The position numbers and the translations under genes were made by a program. Shown here one piece after another: positions 29,558-62,557 of a stretch of DNA of 64,000 bases; positions within the stretch are counted from its first letter, which is position 1; every line of letters begins with the position of its first letter. This DNA is from Pseudomonas japonica (GTDB lineage Bacteria; Pseudomonadota; Gammaproteobacteria; Pseudomonadales; Pseudomonadaceae). The notes beneath the pieces were generated by a model, which made no database searches, had not been told where the DNA came from, and was given only the letters and a program-made list of their open reading frames with translations. The stretch is taken from NCBI RefSeq assembly GCF_900188455.1, contig NZ_FZOL01000012.1, positions 124,001 to 188,000 of the forward strand. The letters are read 5' to 3'.

Positions 29558-30780
29558 GCCTCCGTCGCTTGCACGAACCCTGCCTCGGCGTGCTGGCCGC
29601 GCCCGAGGGTGGTGTGGGCGCGGGTGAATTCGCCGGCGCTGACGGCACCGGCCACCGAGATCTCCCCGGCGAGGGCCACCGCGGCGGCGATTTCCGCCAG
29701 CTTGCGGGCATCCGTGGCGCAGCCCAGCATGCGCAGGCATTCCTGCTGGGCCGGCAGGCGGGTGCCGCCGCCGACGGTGCCGACGATCAGGTTGGGCAGG
29801 GTGACGCTGGCGAGCAGGTCGCCATTGTCCAGCACATCGAAGGTGGTGCAGGCGTTCTTGAACGACACCGTGACGAACGCCGGATCCTGGCCGCAGGCGA
29901 TGAACAGGGCGGTCAGCGCATTGGCCACATGAATGTTCGGCGCGGTGGCGCCGCGCTGGGCGAGCAGGCTGTTGCAGGCCTGCAGGAAGCGCTGCATGCG
30001 TCGTGGCGTGGTGCGCAGGCGCTGTTCCACCAGGGCCTTGGTGATGCGCACGCTGGCCGACACGTAGCGGCCCTTGGCCTGGTCGGCGACGAAACGTTTG
30101 TCACCGCCCAGGGTGTTGAAGTAGCCATCCACCCACTGCGGGCATTCGCTCTTGATGAAGCGGCACACCGCCTCGTTGGCCTTGGTCGCCATGTTCAGGC
30201 CCATGGCGTCGCCGGTGGCGTAGGTGAACGCCAGGCCGACCAGGTCGCCGTGCAGCAGGGGCGACAGTTCCAGCAGGCGCGCGTGGTTGCTGGTGGCATT
30301 GGCGATGGCGACGATTTCGTTCATGTGCACCCGCAGCCAGGCGTCGAACGGCGCCGCGTCGGCGGGGCTGCGCAGGACCAGCGCGGAAATCTTGGTCAGC
30401 GCATCGCCGAGGAAGCGATAGCCCGGCTGTTCGCTGGAGGGCTGCTGGTTGTCCAGGCTGGTGACCGTGCAGCCGCCGCTGTCGGTGATCAGGTTCATGC
30501 CGCGGGAAAAGGATGCAACCAGCGCGCCCTCGGTGGTCGCCAGCGGCACGATGAAGTCGCCGCGGGCGCGTTCGCCGTCGATCCGCAGCGGGCCGGCGAC
30601 CCCCAGCGGCGTGCCGACGAAACCGATGAAGTTCTCGCAGGTGCCCTTGACCTGCTCACCACTGATCGGCGCGCCGCCGATGTAGGGCAGGCCGGTGTCG
30701 GTCTGCTCGGCGACCCAGGCCAGGCGTCGGGCCACCTGGTCGTACTCATAATCGTTGGCGGGATTCCTTGGGATAGCCAT
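29554..30780 (-). CDS. Hydroxymethylglutaryl-CoA reductase, class I-like
   Basis: A 408-residue protein with the hallmarks of HMG-CoA reductase: ENFIGFVGTPLGVAGPL (CoA/HMG binding), ATTEGALVAS with the catalytic Glu, a DK pair in LGGDKRFV at the place of the catalytic Lys, GQD with the catalytic Asp, TGDAMGLNMATKANE, the GTVGGGTRLP loop, and His near residue 389 in RAHTTLGRG. These motifs fit class I (NADPH, biosynthetic) better than the class II enzyme of P. mevalonii. Pseudomonas make isoprenoids by the MEP route, so this gene is unexpected. It lies between the two halves of an acyl-CoA carboxylase and may reduce HMG-CoA or another acyl-CoA. The start follows AGGAG. Confidence 0.9.
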   Translation of the reverse strand: MAIPRNPANDYEYDQVARRLAWVAEQTDTGLPYIGGAPISGEQVKGTCENFIGFVGTPLGVAGPLRIDGERARGDFIVPLATTEGALVASFSRGMNLITDSGGCTVTSLDNQQPSSEQPGYRFLGDALTKISALVLRSPADAAPFDAWLRVHMNEIVAIANATSNHARLLELSPLLHGDLVGLAFTYATGDAMGLNMATKANEAVCRFIKSECPQWVDGYFNTLGGDKRFVADQAKGRYVSASVRITKALVEQRLRTTPRRMQRFLQACNSLLAQRGATAPNIHVANALTALFIACGQDPAFVTVSFKNACTTFDVLDNGDLLASVTLPNLIVGTVGGGTRLPAQQECLRMLGCATDARKLAEIAAAVALAGEISVAGAVSAGEFTRAHTTLGRGQHAEAGFVQATEA

Positions 30781-30792
30781 GACCGTGCTCCT

Positions 30793-32301
30793 TCACAGTT
30801 GAATGTTCGAATGCCGACGCGCGGGGAGCCCGCTGATCTTGTCCTGCAGCAGCGCGAAGTTGGCGATCAGCGCGTTGCGCAACTGCTCGGGTTGCAGCAG
30901 GCCTTCGATGTAGGTGCGGCTGGCCGAGTACTCGGCGCTGGCGTGGGCCTGGCGGTAGTCCTCGATCAGCAGGTTGCGCCGCGCCTGGGGATCGTCGGCG
31001 GCGGCGATGTCCTTGCGGAAGATCACGTCGACGGCGCCCTCCGGACCCATCACCGAGATTTCCGCGCCGGGCAGGGCAAAGATCAGGTCGGTGGCCGAGC
31101 GGTTGGCCAGGGTGGGGTAGGCGCCGCCGTAGGCCTTGCGCAGGACCACGGCGATTTTCGGCACCGTGGCCTCGCAGTAGGCGTGCATCAGCTTGGCGCC
31201 GGCGCCGATCACGTTGGCGCGCTCCTGGTCGCGGCCGGGCAGGTAGCCGGGCACGTCGACCAGGGTCAGCACGGGCAGGCCGAAGGCATCGCACAGGCGC
31301 ACGAAGCGCGCGGCCTTGGTCGACGCATCGATGTCCAGGCAACCGGCCAGCCACGACGGCTGGTTGGCCACGATGCCGATGCTCTGCCCGCCCAGGCGGG
31401 CGAAGCCGACCACGATGTTGCGCGCGAACAGGGCGTGCACTTCGAGGAACGACTGCTCGTCGACGAAGCCGTCGATCAGCTCGCGCACCTCGAACGGCAG
31501 GTTCTTTTCCGCGGGCACCAGGCTGGCGACGGCCGGGGTCGGGTAGCGCTGGCTGGCGGGGCCGTCCAGGTGCGGCGGGCGGGCGGTGTTGTTCTGCGGC
31601 AGGTAGGAGAGCAGCGTGCGGGTCAGGGCCAGGGCCTCGTCGGCGCTGTCGACGAGGAAATGCGCGAGCCCGGTTTCGCTGGCGTGCAGCAGGCCGCCGC
31701 CGATCTCTTCCTTGGTCACGTCCTCGCCGGTGGCGCGGCGGATCACCGCGGGGCCGGTGAGGAACAGCGCCGACTGGTTGTCGACCATGATGATGAAGTC
31801 GGTCAGCGCCGGGGTGTAGGCGGCGCCGCCGATGCAGTCGCCGAGGATGATGGAAATCTGCGGCACCACCCCTGACGCGCGCACGGTCTTGTAGAAGACA
31901 TGGCTGAACTGCGAGTCGGCGTCGACGCCCTCGTGGATGCGCAGGCCGGACGAGTGATTGAGGGCGATCACCGGGACGCCGGTGCGCAGGGCGATGTCCA
32001 GCACCTTGCCGATCTTCAGGGCGTGGATGCGGCTGGAGCTGCCGCCGAGGAAACTGCCGTCGTGGCCGTAGACCACCACGGGGCGGCCATCGAGGGTGCC
32101 ATGGCCGGTGGCGATGCCGTCGCCGGCGACCTTGCGCGCGGCGGCGCCGAAATGCACGCAGTCATGTTCGGCCTGGGCATCCAGTTCGTGAAAGCTGTGC
32201 GGGTCGAGCAGGTCGATGATCTGTTGACGGTGTGCGGCCAGGGGCGGAGCGGGAAGTGTCCGTTCACGCGTAGCGTCCCTGACTCCAGGCGAATCTGACA
32301 T
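30793..32301 (-). CDS. Acyl-CoA carboxylase carboxyltransferase (beta) subunit
   Basis: A 502-residue carboxyltransferase of the propionyl-/methylcrotonyl-CoA carboxylase beta family, with tandem crotonase folds. Visible motifs are GDCIGGAAYTPAL, FLTGPAVIRRATGEDV, DVPGYLPGRDQE and RKAYGGAYPTLANR. Together with the BC and BCCP subunits it should carboxylate an acyl-CoA; substrate choice (acetyl, propionyl, methylcrotonyl or an aryl-acyl group) cannot be read by eye. It is the first gene of the (-) operon. The start is supported by GGAG about 8 bases upstream, and operator site C lies 112 bp upstream. Confidence 0.92.
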   Translation of the reverse strand: MSDSPGVRDATRERTLPAPPLAAHRQQIIDLLDPHSFHELDAQAEHDCVHFGAAARKVAGDGIATGHGTLDGRPVVVYGHDGSFLGGSSSRIHALKIGKVLDIALRTGVPVIALNHSSGLRIHEGVDADSQFSHVFYKTVRASGVVPQISIILGDCIGGAAYTPALTDFIIMVDNQSALFLTGPAVIRRATGEDVTKEEIGGGLLHASETGLAHFLVDSADEALALTRTLLSYLPQNNTARPPHLDGPASQRYPTPAVASLVPAEKNLPFEVRELIDGFVDEQSFLEVHALFARNIVVGFARLGGQSIGIVANQPSWLAGCLDIDASTKAARFVRLCDAFGLPVLTLVDVPGYLPGRDQERANVIGAGAKLMHAYCEATVPKIAVVLRKAYGGAYPTLANRSATDLIFALPGAEISVMGPEGAVDVIFRKDIAAADDPQARRNLLIEDYRQAHASAEYSASRTYIEGLLQPEQLRNALIANFALLQDKISGLPARRHSNIQL

Positions 32302-32412
32302 GACGTGGGCTCCACGGCTGGAAAAGATATGCCGACCGCCGTTCCTTGGCTGGTTCGCGCAGACGCGGTCGCTGCTCTGCGCCGACGACGATCGAGGGCG
32401 CAGGAGGGACTG

Positions 32413-32430
32413 TAGATCTCATGCGATCTA
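32413..32430 (+). promoter_or_regulatory. Candidate operator (site C) before the carboxylase operon
   Basis: TAGATCTCATGCGATCTA is an 18-bp palindrome with one mismatched pair, followed by TTCG. It is the most symmetrical of three related sites (A at 13774, B at 20131). It lies between the MarR gene and the carboxyltransferase start, 112 bp from the latter, in an AT-rich stretch likely to contain the promoter. An 18-bp palindrome suits a MarR dimer. Confidence 0.6.
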
Positions 32431-32491
32431 TTCGCAAATATTGGTAGAAATGTTTTTTCGCGGGCGTCGAGGGGCAGGGGAAGGGCAAATG

Positions 32492-32516
32492 GCCGGACCC
32501 GCGGACGGGGTCCGGC
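32492..32516 (-). terminator. GC-rich hairpin after the MarR gene
   Basis: GCCGGACCC and GGGTCCGGC form a 9-bp stem with a 7-base loop just past the MarR stop (transcribed leftward). The following T content is weak. Confidence 0.5.
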
Positions 32517-32526
32517 GCGCAACGGG

Positions 32527-32970
32527 TCAGTCGGAAGCGGCGGTAATGATCTTGTCAAATACCCCATCGATGATGGCCAGGTGTTCGGCCGGCACGTCGT
32601 CCAGCAGCCTGGCGCGGATCTTTCGCACCACCAGCTCGGCCTGTTCGGCCAGCTTGCGCCCGGCGTCCGTCAGGTACAGCGCCTTGGCCCGACGGTCGGA
32701 AGGATCGTCGCGGCGGACCACCAGGCCGGCATTTTCCAGTTGATCCAGCAGGCGTACCAGGGACTGTCCTTCGAGTCCCATATGGTCGGCCAGGGTGCGC
32801 TGGCGCAGGCCCTCGCCCAGTTTGTTGATGAGCCAGAGCGGGGTGGTGGTGGCTTCCGACAGGTTGAGATTGCTCAACTCTTCGTCGGATACCTTGCGCC
32901 ATACCCTGGCCGCTCGCTGCAGGCGCAGACAGAACGTATCGTCTGCAAGGGAACGTAGACTCGAATACAT
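32527..32970 (-). CDS. MarR-family transcriptional regulator
   Basis: A 147-residue winged-helix protein. The recognition-helix region LADHMGLEGQSLVRLLDQLENAGLV is followed by the wing motif DPSDRRAKALYLTDAGRKL, diagnostic of MarR proteins. These usually act as dimers, bind about 18-20 bp palindromes and release DNA on binding phenolic or CoA ligands. It lies directly upstream of the carboxylase operon on the same strand and divergent from tyrA, and the 18-bp sites A-C are plausible targets. The link between this protein and the sites is inference. Confidence 0.92.
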   Translation of the reverse strand: MYSSLRSLADDTFCLRLQRAARVWRKVSDEELSNLNLSEATTTPLWLINKLGEGLRQRTLADHMGLEGQSLVRLLDQLENAGLVVRRDDPSDRRAKALYLTDAGRKLAEQAELVVRKIRARLLDDVPAEHLAIIDGVFDKIITAASD

Positions 32971-33359
32971 CGATAGACCTATTTTTGTAATTGATGGCCG
33001 CTTCTCCGGTAGTTGTGGCCGAAGCGACCTGCCTGCCGTTTAGCGACGGGACAGCGGCATGGCAGCGAAAACCTCGCGGCCAGTCGCAGGGTTAAAAGCG
33101 AGTACACGCGAACTGTCAGGATGTACTCGCGGTGAAATTCTAGCAGAGTATTCTTGCCGACGGCGATCGCCGGGGGCCGCGTCCTATTGTCCTTTTGCCC
33201 CGTGTTTACGGGATTTTCAGCCCTTTTGCCGATCACCCCGAGCAGCGCCGTTTGTCCGCCGGGCAGCGGGTCGGTGGTTTTTCTGTGCTTGCTTATTGAT
33301 CATATGCGTACTAATTTTTCGCGGCAGCGGTAAAACGATTCGGACAAGGAGTGTCGGCG
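32971..33359. other. Divergent intergenic region between MarR and prephenate dehydrogenase
   Basis: The 389 bp contain no convincing gene. A 9-bp inverted repeat GCGAGTACA (33098-33106) / TGTACTCGC (33122-33130) with a 15-base spacer is the only clear structure. No PvdS-type box was found, suggesting that tyrA is not in the iron-starvation regulon. Confidence 0.5.
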
Positions 33360-34226
33360 ATGGAGCACATACGGCATCTGGGTATCGTGGGTCTGGGATT
33401 GCTCGGCAGCTCGATCCTGCGGGCGGTGCGGCTGAACCATCCGCATGTCCACCTGCACCCCTTCGACAGTGACCCCGGGGTTCGCGCCGAGGTCGAGGCG
33501 CTGGGCCTGGTGCCGCGCTGTGCCGAGCACCTGGCGGCGCTGCGGGACTGCGACCTGGTGGTGGTCTGCGTGCCGACCGGGGCCGTGGCCCCGGTGGTCC
33601 TGGCGCTGGCCGAGAGCATGAAGCCCGGTGCGGTACTGACCGATGTCGGCTCGACCAAGCAGACGGTGATCGATGCCCTGAGCGAGCGCTTGCCGGCGCA
33701 CGTGGCGTTCGTTCCCGGCCATCCCATGGCGGGCGGCGAGCAAAGCGGGCCGGGTGCCGGGCGCGCGGACCTGTTCGTCGGCAAGAGTTGCCTGCTGATT
33801 CCGCTGGCCACCACGCCCACGCCGGCCATCGAACGGGTCGAGGGCTTCTGGCATGCCCTGGGGGCCGCCACCTGTCGGGTCGATGCCCGCCAGCACGACC
33901 GGATCGCCGCCCTGACCTCGCACCTGCCTCATCTGATTGCCTTCTCGCTGATGGACACCTTCGGCGAGCAACTGCCCCTCGATTCGCAGACCGGTTCGTT
34001 CATCGGGCGCAGCTTCTTCGAGCAGATTCGCCTGGCGTCCTCGGACGTCACGGTGTGGACCAGCATTTTCGAGAACAACAGTGCCGCGCTGCTGTCGCAG
34101 ACCGAGTCGTTCATCGCCGTGCTCAATCAGTGGCGGGTCATCCTGCAGGACCGGCCGCTGGAGTTGCACGGCAGGATCCGCGATTCCTCGGGGCTGGCCA
34201 ACAGGCTGCTGGGGCGTGCGCCATGA
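33360..34226 (+). CDS. tyrA: Prephenate dehydrogenase, stand-alone TyrA type
   Basis: A 288-residue enzyme that oxidatively decarboxylates prephenate to 4-hydroxyphenylpyruvate. The NAD-binding GLGLLGSSI lies at the N-terminus, DVGSTKQ and PGHPMAGGEQSGPGA follow, and the substrate-binding His is in LTSHLPHLIAFSL. There is no fused chorismate mutase or EPSP synthase domain, unlike the large housekeeping TyrA fusion common in Pseudomonas. ATG 33360 follows AAGGAG; the GTG nine bases upstream overlaps that site. It overlaps the chorismate mutase gene (ATGA), so both likely serve a dedicated 4-hydroxyphenylpyruvate or tyrosine supply. Confidence 0.9.
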   Translation: MEHIRHLGIVGLGLLGSSILRAVRLNHPHVHLHPFDSDPGVRAEVEALGLVPRCAEHLAALRDCDLVVVCVPTGAVAPVVLALAESMKPGAVLTDVGSTKQTVIDALSERLPAHVAFVPGHPMAGGEQSGPGAGRADLFVGKSCLLIPLATTPTPAIERVEGFWHALGAATCRVDARQHDRIAALTSHLPHLIAFSLMDTFGEQLPLDSQTGSFIGRSFFEQIRLASSDVTVWTSIFENNSAALLSQTESFIAVLNQWRVILQDRPLELHGRIRDSSGLANRLLGRAP

Positions 34227-34528
34227 TCAATGCGGGAGAAGAGGTCGTGAGCGACGTTGAACTGACCAGCCTGCGGCAAACCATCGACGAGCTGGACGAG
34301 CAACTGGTCATCCTGCTCGCCCGGCGCTTCCAGGTCACCGAGCAGGTCGGGCGGCTCAAGGCCCGGCAACGCTGGCAGGCCGTGGACCCCGAGCGCGAGG
34401 CGCGGCAGCGCCACCGCTACCTGACCCTGGCCGGCCAGCACGGCCTGGACCAGAGCCTGACGCTGCGGATTTTCCGCAGCATCATCGATGAAGTGGTACG
34501 CAACCACCGGGCGTTCATCGGCGAGTGA
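34223..34528 (+). CDS. Chorismate mutase, AroQ type
   Basis: A 101-residue all-helical chorismate mutase, with LRQTIDELDEQLVILLARR, the active-site VGRLKA Lys and DPEREARQRHR. It converts chorismate to prephenate, which the overlapping TyrA then consumes. No signal peptide is seen, so it is cytoplasmic. The ATG at 34223 overlaps the tyrA stop; a GTG at 34247 has a better ribosome site (GGGAGAAGAGG) and may be the true start, losing 8 residues. It is the last gene before the pyoverdine promoter. Confidence 0.87.
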   Translation: MINAGEEVVSDVELTSLRQTIDELDEQLVILLARRFQVTEQVGRLKARQRWQAVDPEREARQRHRYLTLAGQHGLDQSLTLRIFRSIIDEVVRNHRAFIGE

Positions 34529-34559
34529 ACCGCCCGGCGCGTCTGCCGGCAGATGCGAC

Positions 34560-34583
34560 TAATTATTTCCAGATGCCATCCGT
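34560..34583 (+). promoter_or_regulatory. Iron-starvation (PvdS) promoter box of pvdG-pvdL
   Basis: TAATT (34560-34564), a 16-base spacer and CGT (34581-34583) fit the PvdS sigma-factor consensus TAAAT-N16-CGT with one change. It lies 64 bp before the pvdG start, so pvdG and probably pvdL are expressed under iron limitation. Confidence 0.75.
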
Positions 34584-34646
34584 TCTTTTGGGAGACAAGC
34601 CCGGCCGCTGTCATGGCCGGGGCGTGCACCTACAGGAAAACGACAC

Positions 34647-35417
34647 ATGGGCATCGAACGCGACGCACCCGGCCTGACCCTGTTCTGCCTGCCTTATTCC
34701 GGCGCCAGCGCCACCTGCTACAGCCCGTGGAAGCACAAGCTGCCGTCCTGGCTGAAGCTGCGGCCGCTGGAGTTGCCCGGGCGCGGCATGCGCATGGACG
34801 AGCCGCTGCACACCGATATCGTGCAACTGGCGCATCTGCTGGCCGAGGAAATCGCCGTCGAACTGGATCGCCCGTTCGCCCTGTTCGGCCACAGCCTCGG
34901 TGGCCTGCTGGCCTTCGAACTGGCCCACGCCCTGCGCGATCGCGGTCTGCCGGCGCCGCTGGCGCTGTTCGCCTCGGCCACCGCCGGTCCTGCGCGACGC
35001 GATGTCAGCGAGTACGCCATCGCCAAGAGTGACGGCGAACTCGTCGCGCGCCTGCGCGAACTGGGCGGCACCAGTGAAAGCGTGATCGCCAACGAGGAAT
35101 TGCGCGAGCTGATCCTGCCGATCCTGCGCGCCGACTTCCTCCTCTGCGGCAGTTTCGCCTACGGCCAGCGCGAGCCGCTGGCGGTGCCGATCCACGTGTT
35201 CGGCGGCAAGCGCGACACGGTCAGGGTCGAGGAACTGCTGGACTGGCAGGAGGAGACCAGCACCGGTTTCTCCCTCGACATGTTCGAAGGTCATCACTTC
35301 TACCTGATCGACGAGCAGGCCCGCCTGCTGCGTCAGGTGCGCCGCTACGCCGACCAGCACCTGGCGCGCTGGCGCAATCGCCACGCCCGGCGCCACACGG
35401 CCCGTGCCCTCGGTTGA
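34647..35417 (+). CDS. pvdG: Type II thioesterase of pyoverdine synthesis
   Basis: A 256-residue alpha/beta-hydrolase. It begins with [11 protein letters not shown], has the nucleophile elbow [17 protein letters not shown] (Ser about residue 91), an acid in [12 protein letters not shown] and a His in FEGHHFYL. Type II thioesterases clear misprimed or stalled carrier domains of NRPS lines. Placement 92 bp before pvdL and an iron-starvation box upstream match PvdG of P. aeruginosa. It is not an integrated release domain; none is present in the adjacent NRPS. Confidence 0.9.
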   Translation: MGIERDAPGLTLFCLPYSGASATCYSPWKHKLPSWLKLRPLELPGRGMRMDEPLHTDIVQLAHLLAEEIAVELDRPFALFGHSLGGLLAFELAHALRDRGLPAPLALFASATAGPARRDVSEYAIAKSDGELVARLRELGGTSESVIANEELRELILPILRADFLLCGSFAYGQREPLAVPIHVFGGKRDTVRVEELLDWQEETSTGFSLDMFEGHHFYLIDEQARLLRQVRRYADQHLARWRNRHARRHTARALG

Positions 35418-35509
35418 ACCCAGCGTCGTTCGCGCCGGCCACGGCAGGCGCGTTTTCTTTTCGTCACCCGACCCCTTTTTTGCCAAGCCGAATTCAGCAG
35501 GAACCCCTC

Positions 35510-60538
<25,029 letters not shown>

Positions 60539-60545
60539 AGCGGCG

Positions 60546-60606
60546 CAGCGCGCTGCGGAAAAAAACTGTTTCAGCAGGTAAATCCGCAGCGCGCTGGTGC
60601 GTTTTT
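60546..60606 (+). terminator. Hairpin after pvdL, overlapping the pvdH promoter
   Basis: A perfect 13-bp inverted repeat, CAGCGCGCTGCGG (60546-60558) and CCGCAGCGCGCTG (60584-60596), has a 25-base loop. GTGCG and a T-run (60602-60606) follow, so it can act as a terminator for pvdL. The loop and right arm contain the iron-starvation box. Confidence 0.6.
60579..60602 (+). promoter_or_regulatory. Iron-starvation (PvdS) promoter box of pvdH-mbtH
   Basis: TAAAT (60579-60583), a 16-base spacer and CGT (60600-60602) match the PvdS consensus exactly, 90 bp before the pvdH start. Confidence 0.85.
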
Positions 60607-60691
60607 CAAACAAGGAATGAATGCCTGTCGCGAGGGCTCGCGACGGGTCACCCACGGTTCACCTCATCCATCTTTCTTGAGGGTTGCACAG

Positions 60692-62086
60692 ATGTCAGTC
60701 GCTATCAGGTTTACCGATGCTCAGGACGCCGGCGAGACGCTCTACCAGTTCGACGAATCGCCGCTGCTGGCCCGGCAAAGCCGCCAGGAATCCAACGCGC
60801 GCAGCTACCCGCGGCGTATTCCGCTGGCGCTGAAGCGTGCGAAGGGCCTGCATGTCGAGGACGTCGAAGGACGTCGTTTCATCGACTGCCTGGCCGGTGC
60901 CGGCACCCTGGCCCTGGGCCACAACCACCCGGTGGTGATCGAGGCCATCCAGCAGGTGCTCAGCGACGAACTGCCGCTGCACACCCTCGACCTGACCACC
61001 CCGGTCAAGGACCAGTTCGTTCAGGACCTGTTCAGCATTCTCCCGCCAGCGCTGGCGGCGGAAGCGAAGATCCAGTTCTGCGGCCCGACCGGCACCGACG
61101 CCGTGGAAGCGGCGCTGAAGCTGGTGCGTACCGCCACCGGGCGCAGCACCGTGCTGTCGTTCCAGGGTGGCTACCACGGCATGAGCCAGGGCGCCCTGAG
61201 CCTGATGGGCAGCCTCGGGCCGAAACGCCCGCTGGGCGCCATGCTCAGCAGCGGCGTGCAGTTCATGCCGTACCCCTACGACTACCGTTGCCCGTTCGGC
61301 CTGGGTGGCGCGGCGGGGGTCAAGGCCAACCTGAATTACCTGCAGAACCTGCTCAGCGATCCGGAGGCCGGCGTGCAACTGCCGGCGGCGGTGATCGTCG
61401 AGGTGGTGCAGGGCGAGGGCGGGGTGATCCCGGCGGACCTGGACTGGCTGCGCGGTGTGCGCGCCATCACCGAGAAGGCTGGCGTGGCGCTGATCGTCGA
61501 CGAAATCCAGAGCGGCTTTGCCCGTACCGGCAAGATGTTCGCCTTCGAACACGCCGGCATCATCCCGGACGTGGTGGTGATGTCCAAGGCCATCGGCGGC
61601 AGCCTGCCGCTGGCGGTCATGGTCTATCGCCAGTGGCTCGACAGCTGGGCGCCGGGTGCCCATGCCGGCACCTTCCGCGGCAACCAGATGGCCATGGCCG
61701 CCGGTTCGGCGGTGATCCGCTACCTCAAGGAGCACAACGTCTGCGAACACGCCGCCGCCATGGGCGAGCGCCTGGCCGGGCACCTGCGCGACCTGCAGCG
61801 TGACTACCCGCAACTGGGCGACATTCGTGGGCGTGGGCTGATGCTCGGGGTCGAGCTGGTGGACCCGAGTGGCGAAGTCGATGCGCTGGGTCATGCGCCG
61901 TACTTCCCGCGTCTGGCGCCGCTGGTTCAGCGCGAGTGCCTCAAGCGCGGCCTGATCCTCGAACTGGGTGGCCGGCATGGCAGCGTGGTGCGCTTCCTGC
62001 CGCCGCTGGTGATCACCGCCGAGCAGGTCGACGAAGTGTCGGCGATCTTCGGTCGCGCTTTGGCCGCGGCGGTGGCCAGCCTGTAA
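60692..62086 (+). CDS. pvdH: Diaminobutyrate-2-oxoglutarate aminotransferase
   Basis: PvdH makes L-2,4-diaminobutyrate, the third residue used by PvdL, from aspartate semialdehyde. The 464-residue class III PLP aminotransferase has FCGPTGTDAVEAALKL, SFQGGYHG, the PLP Asp in LIVDEIQSGFARTG and the PLP Lys in VMSKAIGGSLP. ATG 60692 follows TTGAGGG and gives a length close to that of P. aeruginosa PvdH. Its own exact iron-starvation box lies upstream, and the mbtH-like gene follows 81 bp later. Confidence 0.95.
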   Translation: MSVAIRFTDAQDAGETLYQFDESPLLARQSRQESNARSYPRRIPLALKRAKGLHVEDVEGRRFIDCLAGAGTLALGHNHPVVIEAIQQVLSDELPLHTLDLTTPVKDQFVQDLFSILPPALAAEAKIQFCGPTGTDAVEAALKLVRTATGRSTVLSFQGGYHGMSQGALSLMGSLGPKRPLGAMLSSGVQFMPYPYDYRCPFGLGGAAGVKANLNYLQNLLSDPEAGVQLPAAVIVEVVQGEGGVIPADLDWLRGVRAITEKAGVALIVDEIQSGFARTGKMFAFEHAGIIPDVVVMSKAIGGSLPLAVMVYRQWLDSWAPGAHAGTFRGNQMAMAAGSAVIRYLKEHNVCEHAAAMGERLAGHLRDLQRDYPQLGDIRGRGLMLGVELVDPSGEVDALGHAPYFPRLAPLVQRECLKRGLILELGGRHGSVVRFLPPLVITAEQVDEVSAIFGRALAAAVASL

Positions 62087-62120
62087 TTTTTCTGCCTGGC
62101 GCAACGTTACTTACACAAGA

Positions 62121-62142
62121 GGGCCGCGTGGCTGCGCGGCCC
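62121..62142 (+). terminator. Hairpin between pvdH and mbtH-like gene
   Basis: GGGCCGCG and CGCGGCCC form an 8-bp stem with a 6-base loop and no T-run. It may attenuate or process the transcript rather than end it. Confidence 0.35.
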
Positions 62143-62167
62143 GTCTGGATAATCACGGAGAGCAGCA

Positions 62168-62389
62168 ATGACTTCAGTATTTGACCGCGACGACATCCTG
62201 TTTCAGGTAGTGGTCAACCACGAGGAGCAGTATTCGATCTGGCCGGACTACAAGGACGTGCCAGCGGGCTGGCGCACCGTGGGCAAGAGCGGGTTCAAGC
62301 AGGAGTGCCTGGCGTATATCGAGGAAGTGTGGACCGATATGCGGCCGTTGAGCCTGCGGCAGAAGATGGAGGCGCAGGCGGCGCAGTGA
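62168..62389 (+). CDS. MbtH-like protein, NRPS adenylation partner
   Basis: A 73-residue MbtH-family protein, with [22 protein letters not shown] and the conserved C-terminal [10 protein letters not shown]. These proteins bind and activate or stabilise NRPS adenylation domains. Its place after pvdH equals PA2412 in P. aeruginosa. GGAG at 62157-62160 gives the ribosome site. Confidence 0.95.
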   Translation: MTSVFDRDDILFQVVVNHEEQYSIWPDYKDVPAGWRTVGKSGFKQECLAYIEEVWTDMRPLSLRQKMEAQAAQ

Positions 62390-62412
62390 TTGTGGCTGTT
62401 GTGCCTGTCTGG

Positions 62413-62445
62413 AAAACGCCCCGGTGGATGCCGGGGCGTTTTTGT
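62413..62445 (+). terminator. Rho-independent terminator after the mbtH-like gene
   Basis: A 12-bp stem AAAACGCCCCGG/CCGGGGCGTTTT with a 6-base loop is followed by more T residues. Confidence 0.92.
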
Positions 62446-62478
62446 TTCTGCGGGTGAGAGGTCGGGCAGCTTGTGATT

Positions 62479-62508
62479 TTTGTAGGAGCGAGCTTGCTCG
62501 CGAAGCGG
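62479..62508. repeat. REP-like element
   Basis: TTGTAGGAGCGAGCTTGCTC followed by GCGAAGCGG is the same REP family as at 3835 and 25931. Confidence 0.75.
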
Positions 62509-62557
62509 TTCCGGTGCTTTGGTGAGTTTCAGGTCCGGGTACCGAGGGTATATCCAT

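Noticed and set aside
32960..32981. A fourth copy of the 18-bp motif overlapping the MarR start
   Set aside because: Only about 8 of 18 positions agree with the consensus.
33312..33335. Iron-starvation box before tyrA (TAATT at 33312)
   Set aside because: The base triplet 16 positions downstream is AAA, not CGT, so the PvdS consensus is not met.
34647..35417. Thioesterase as part of the upstream metabolic cluster
   Set aside because: The iron-starvation box lies between chorismate mutase and this gene, and its sequence and place match PvdG.
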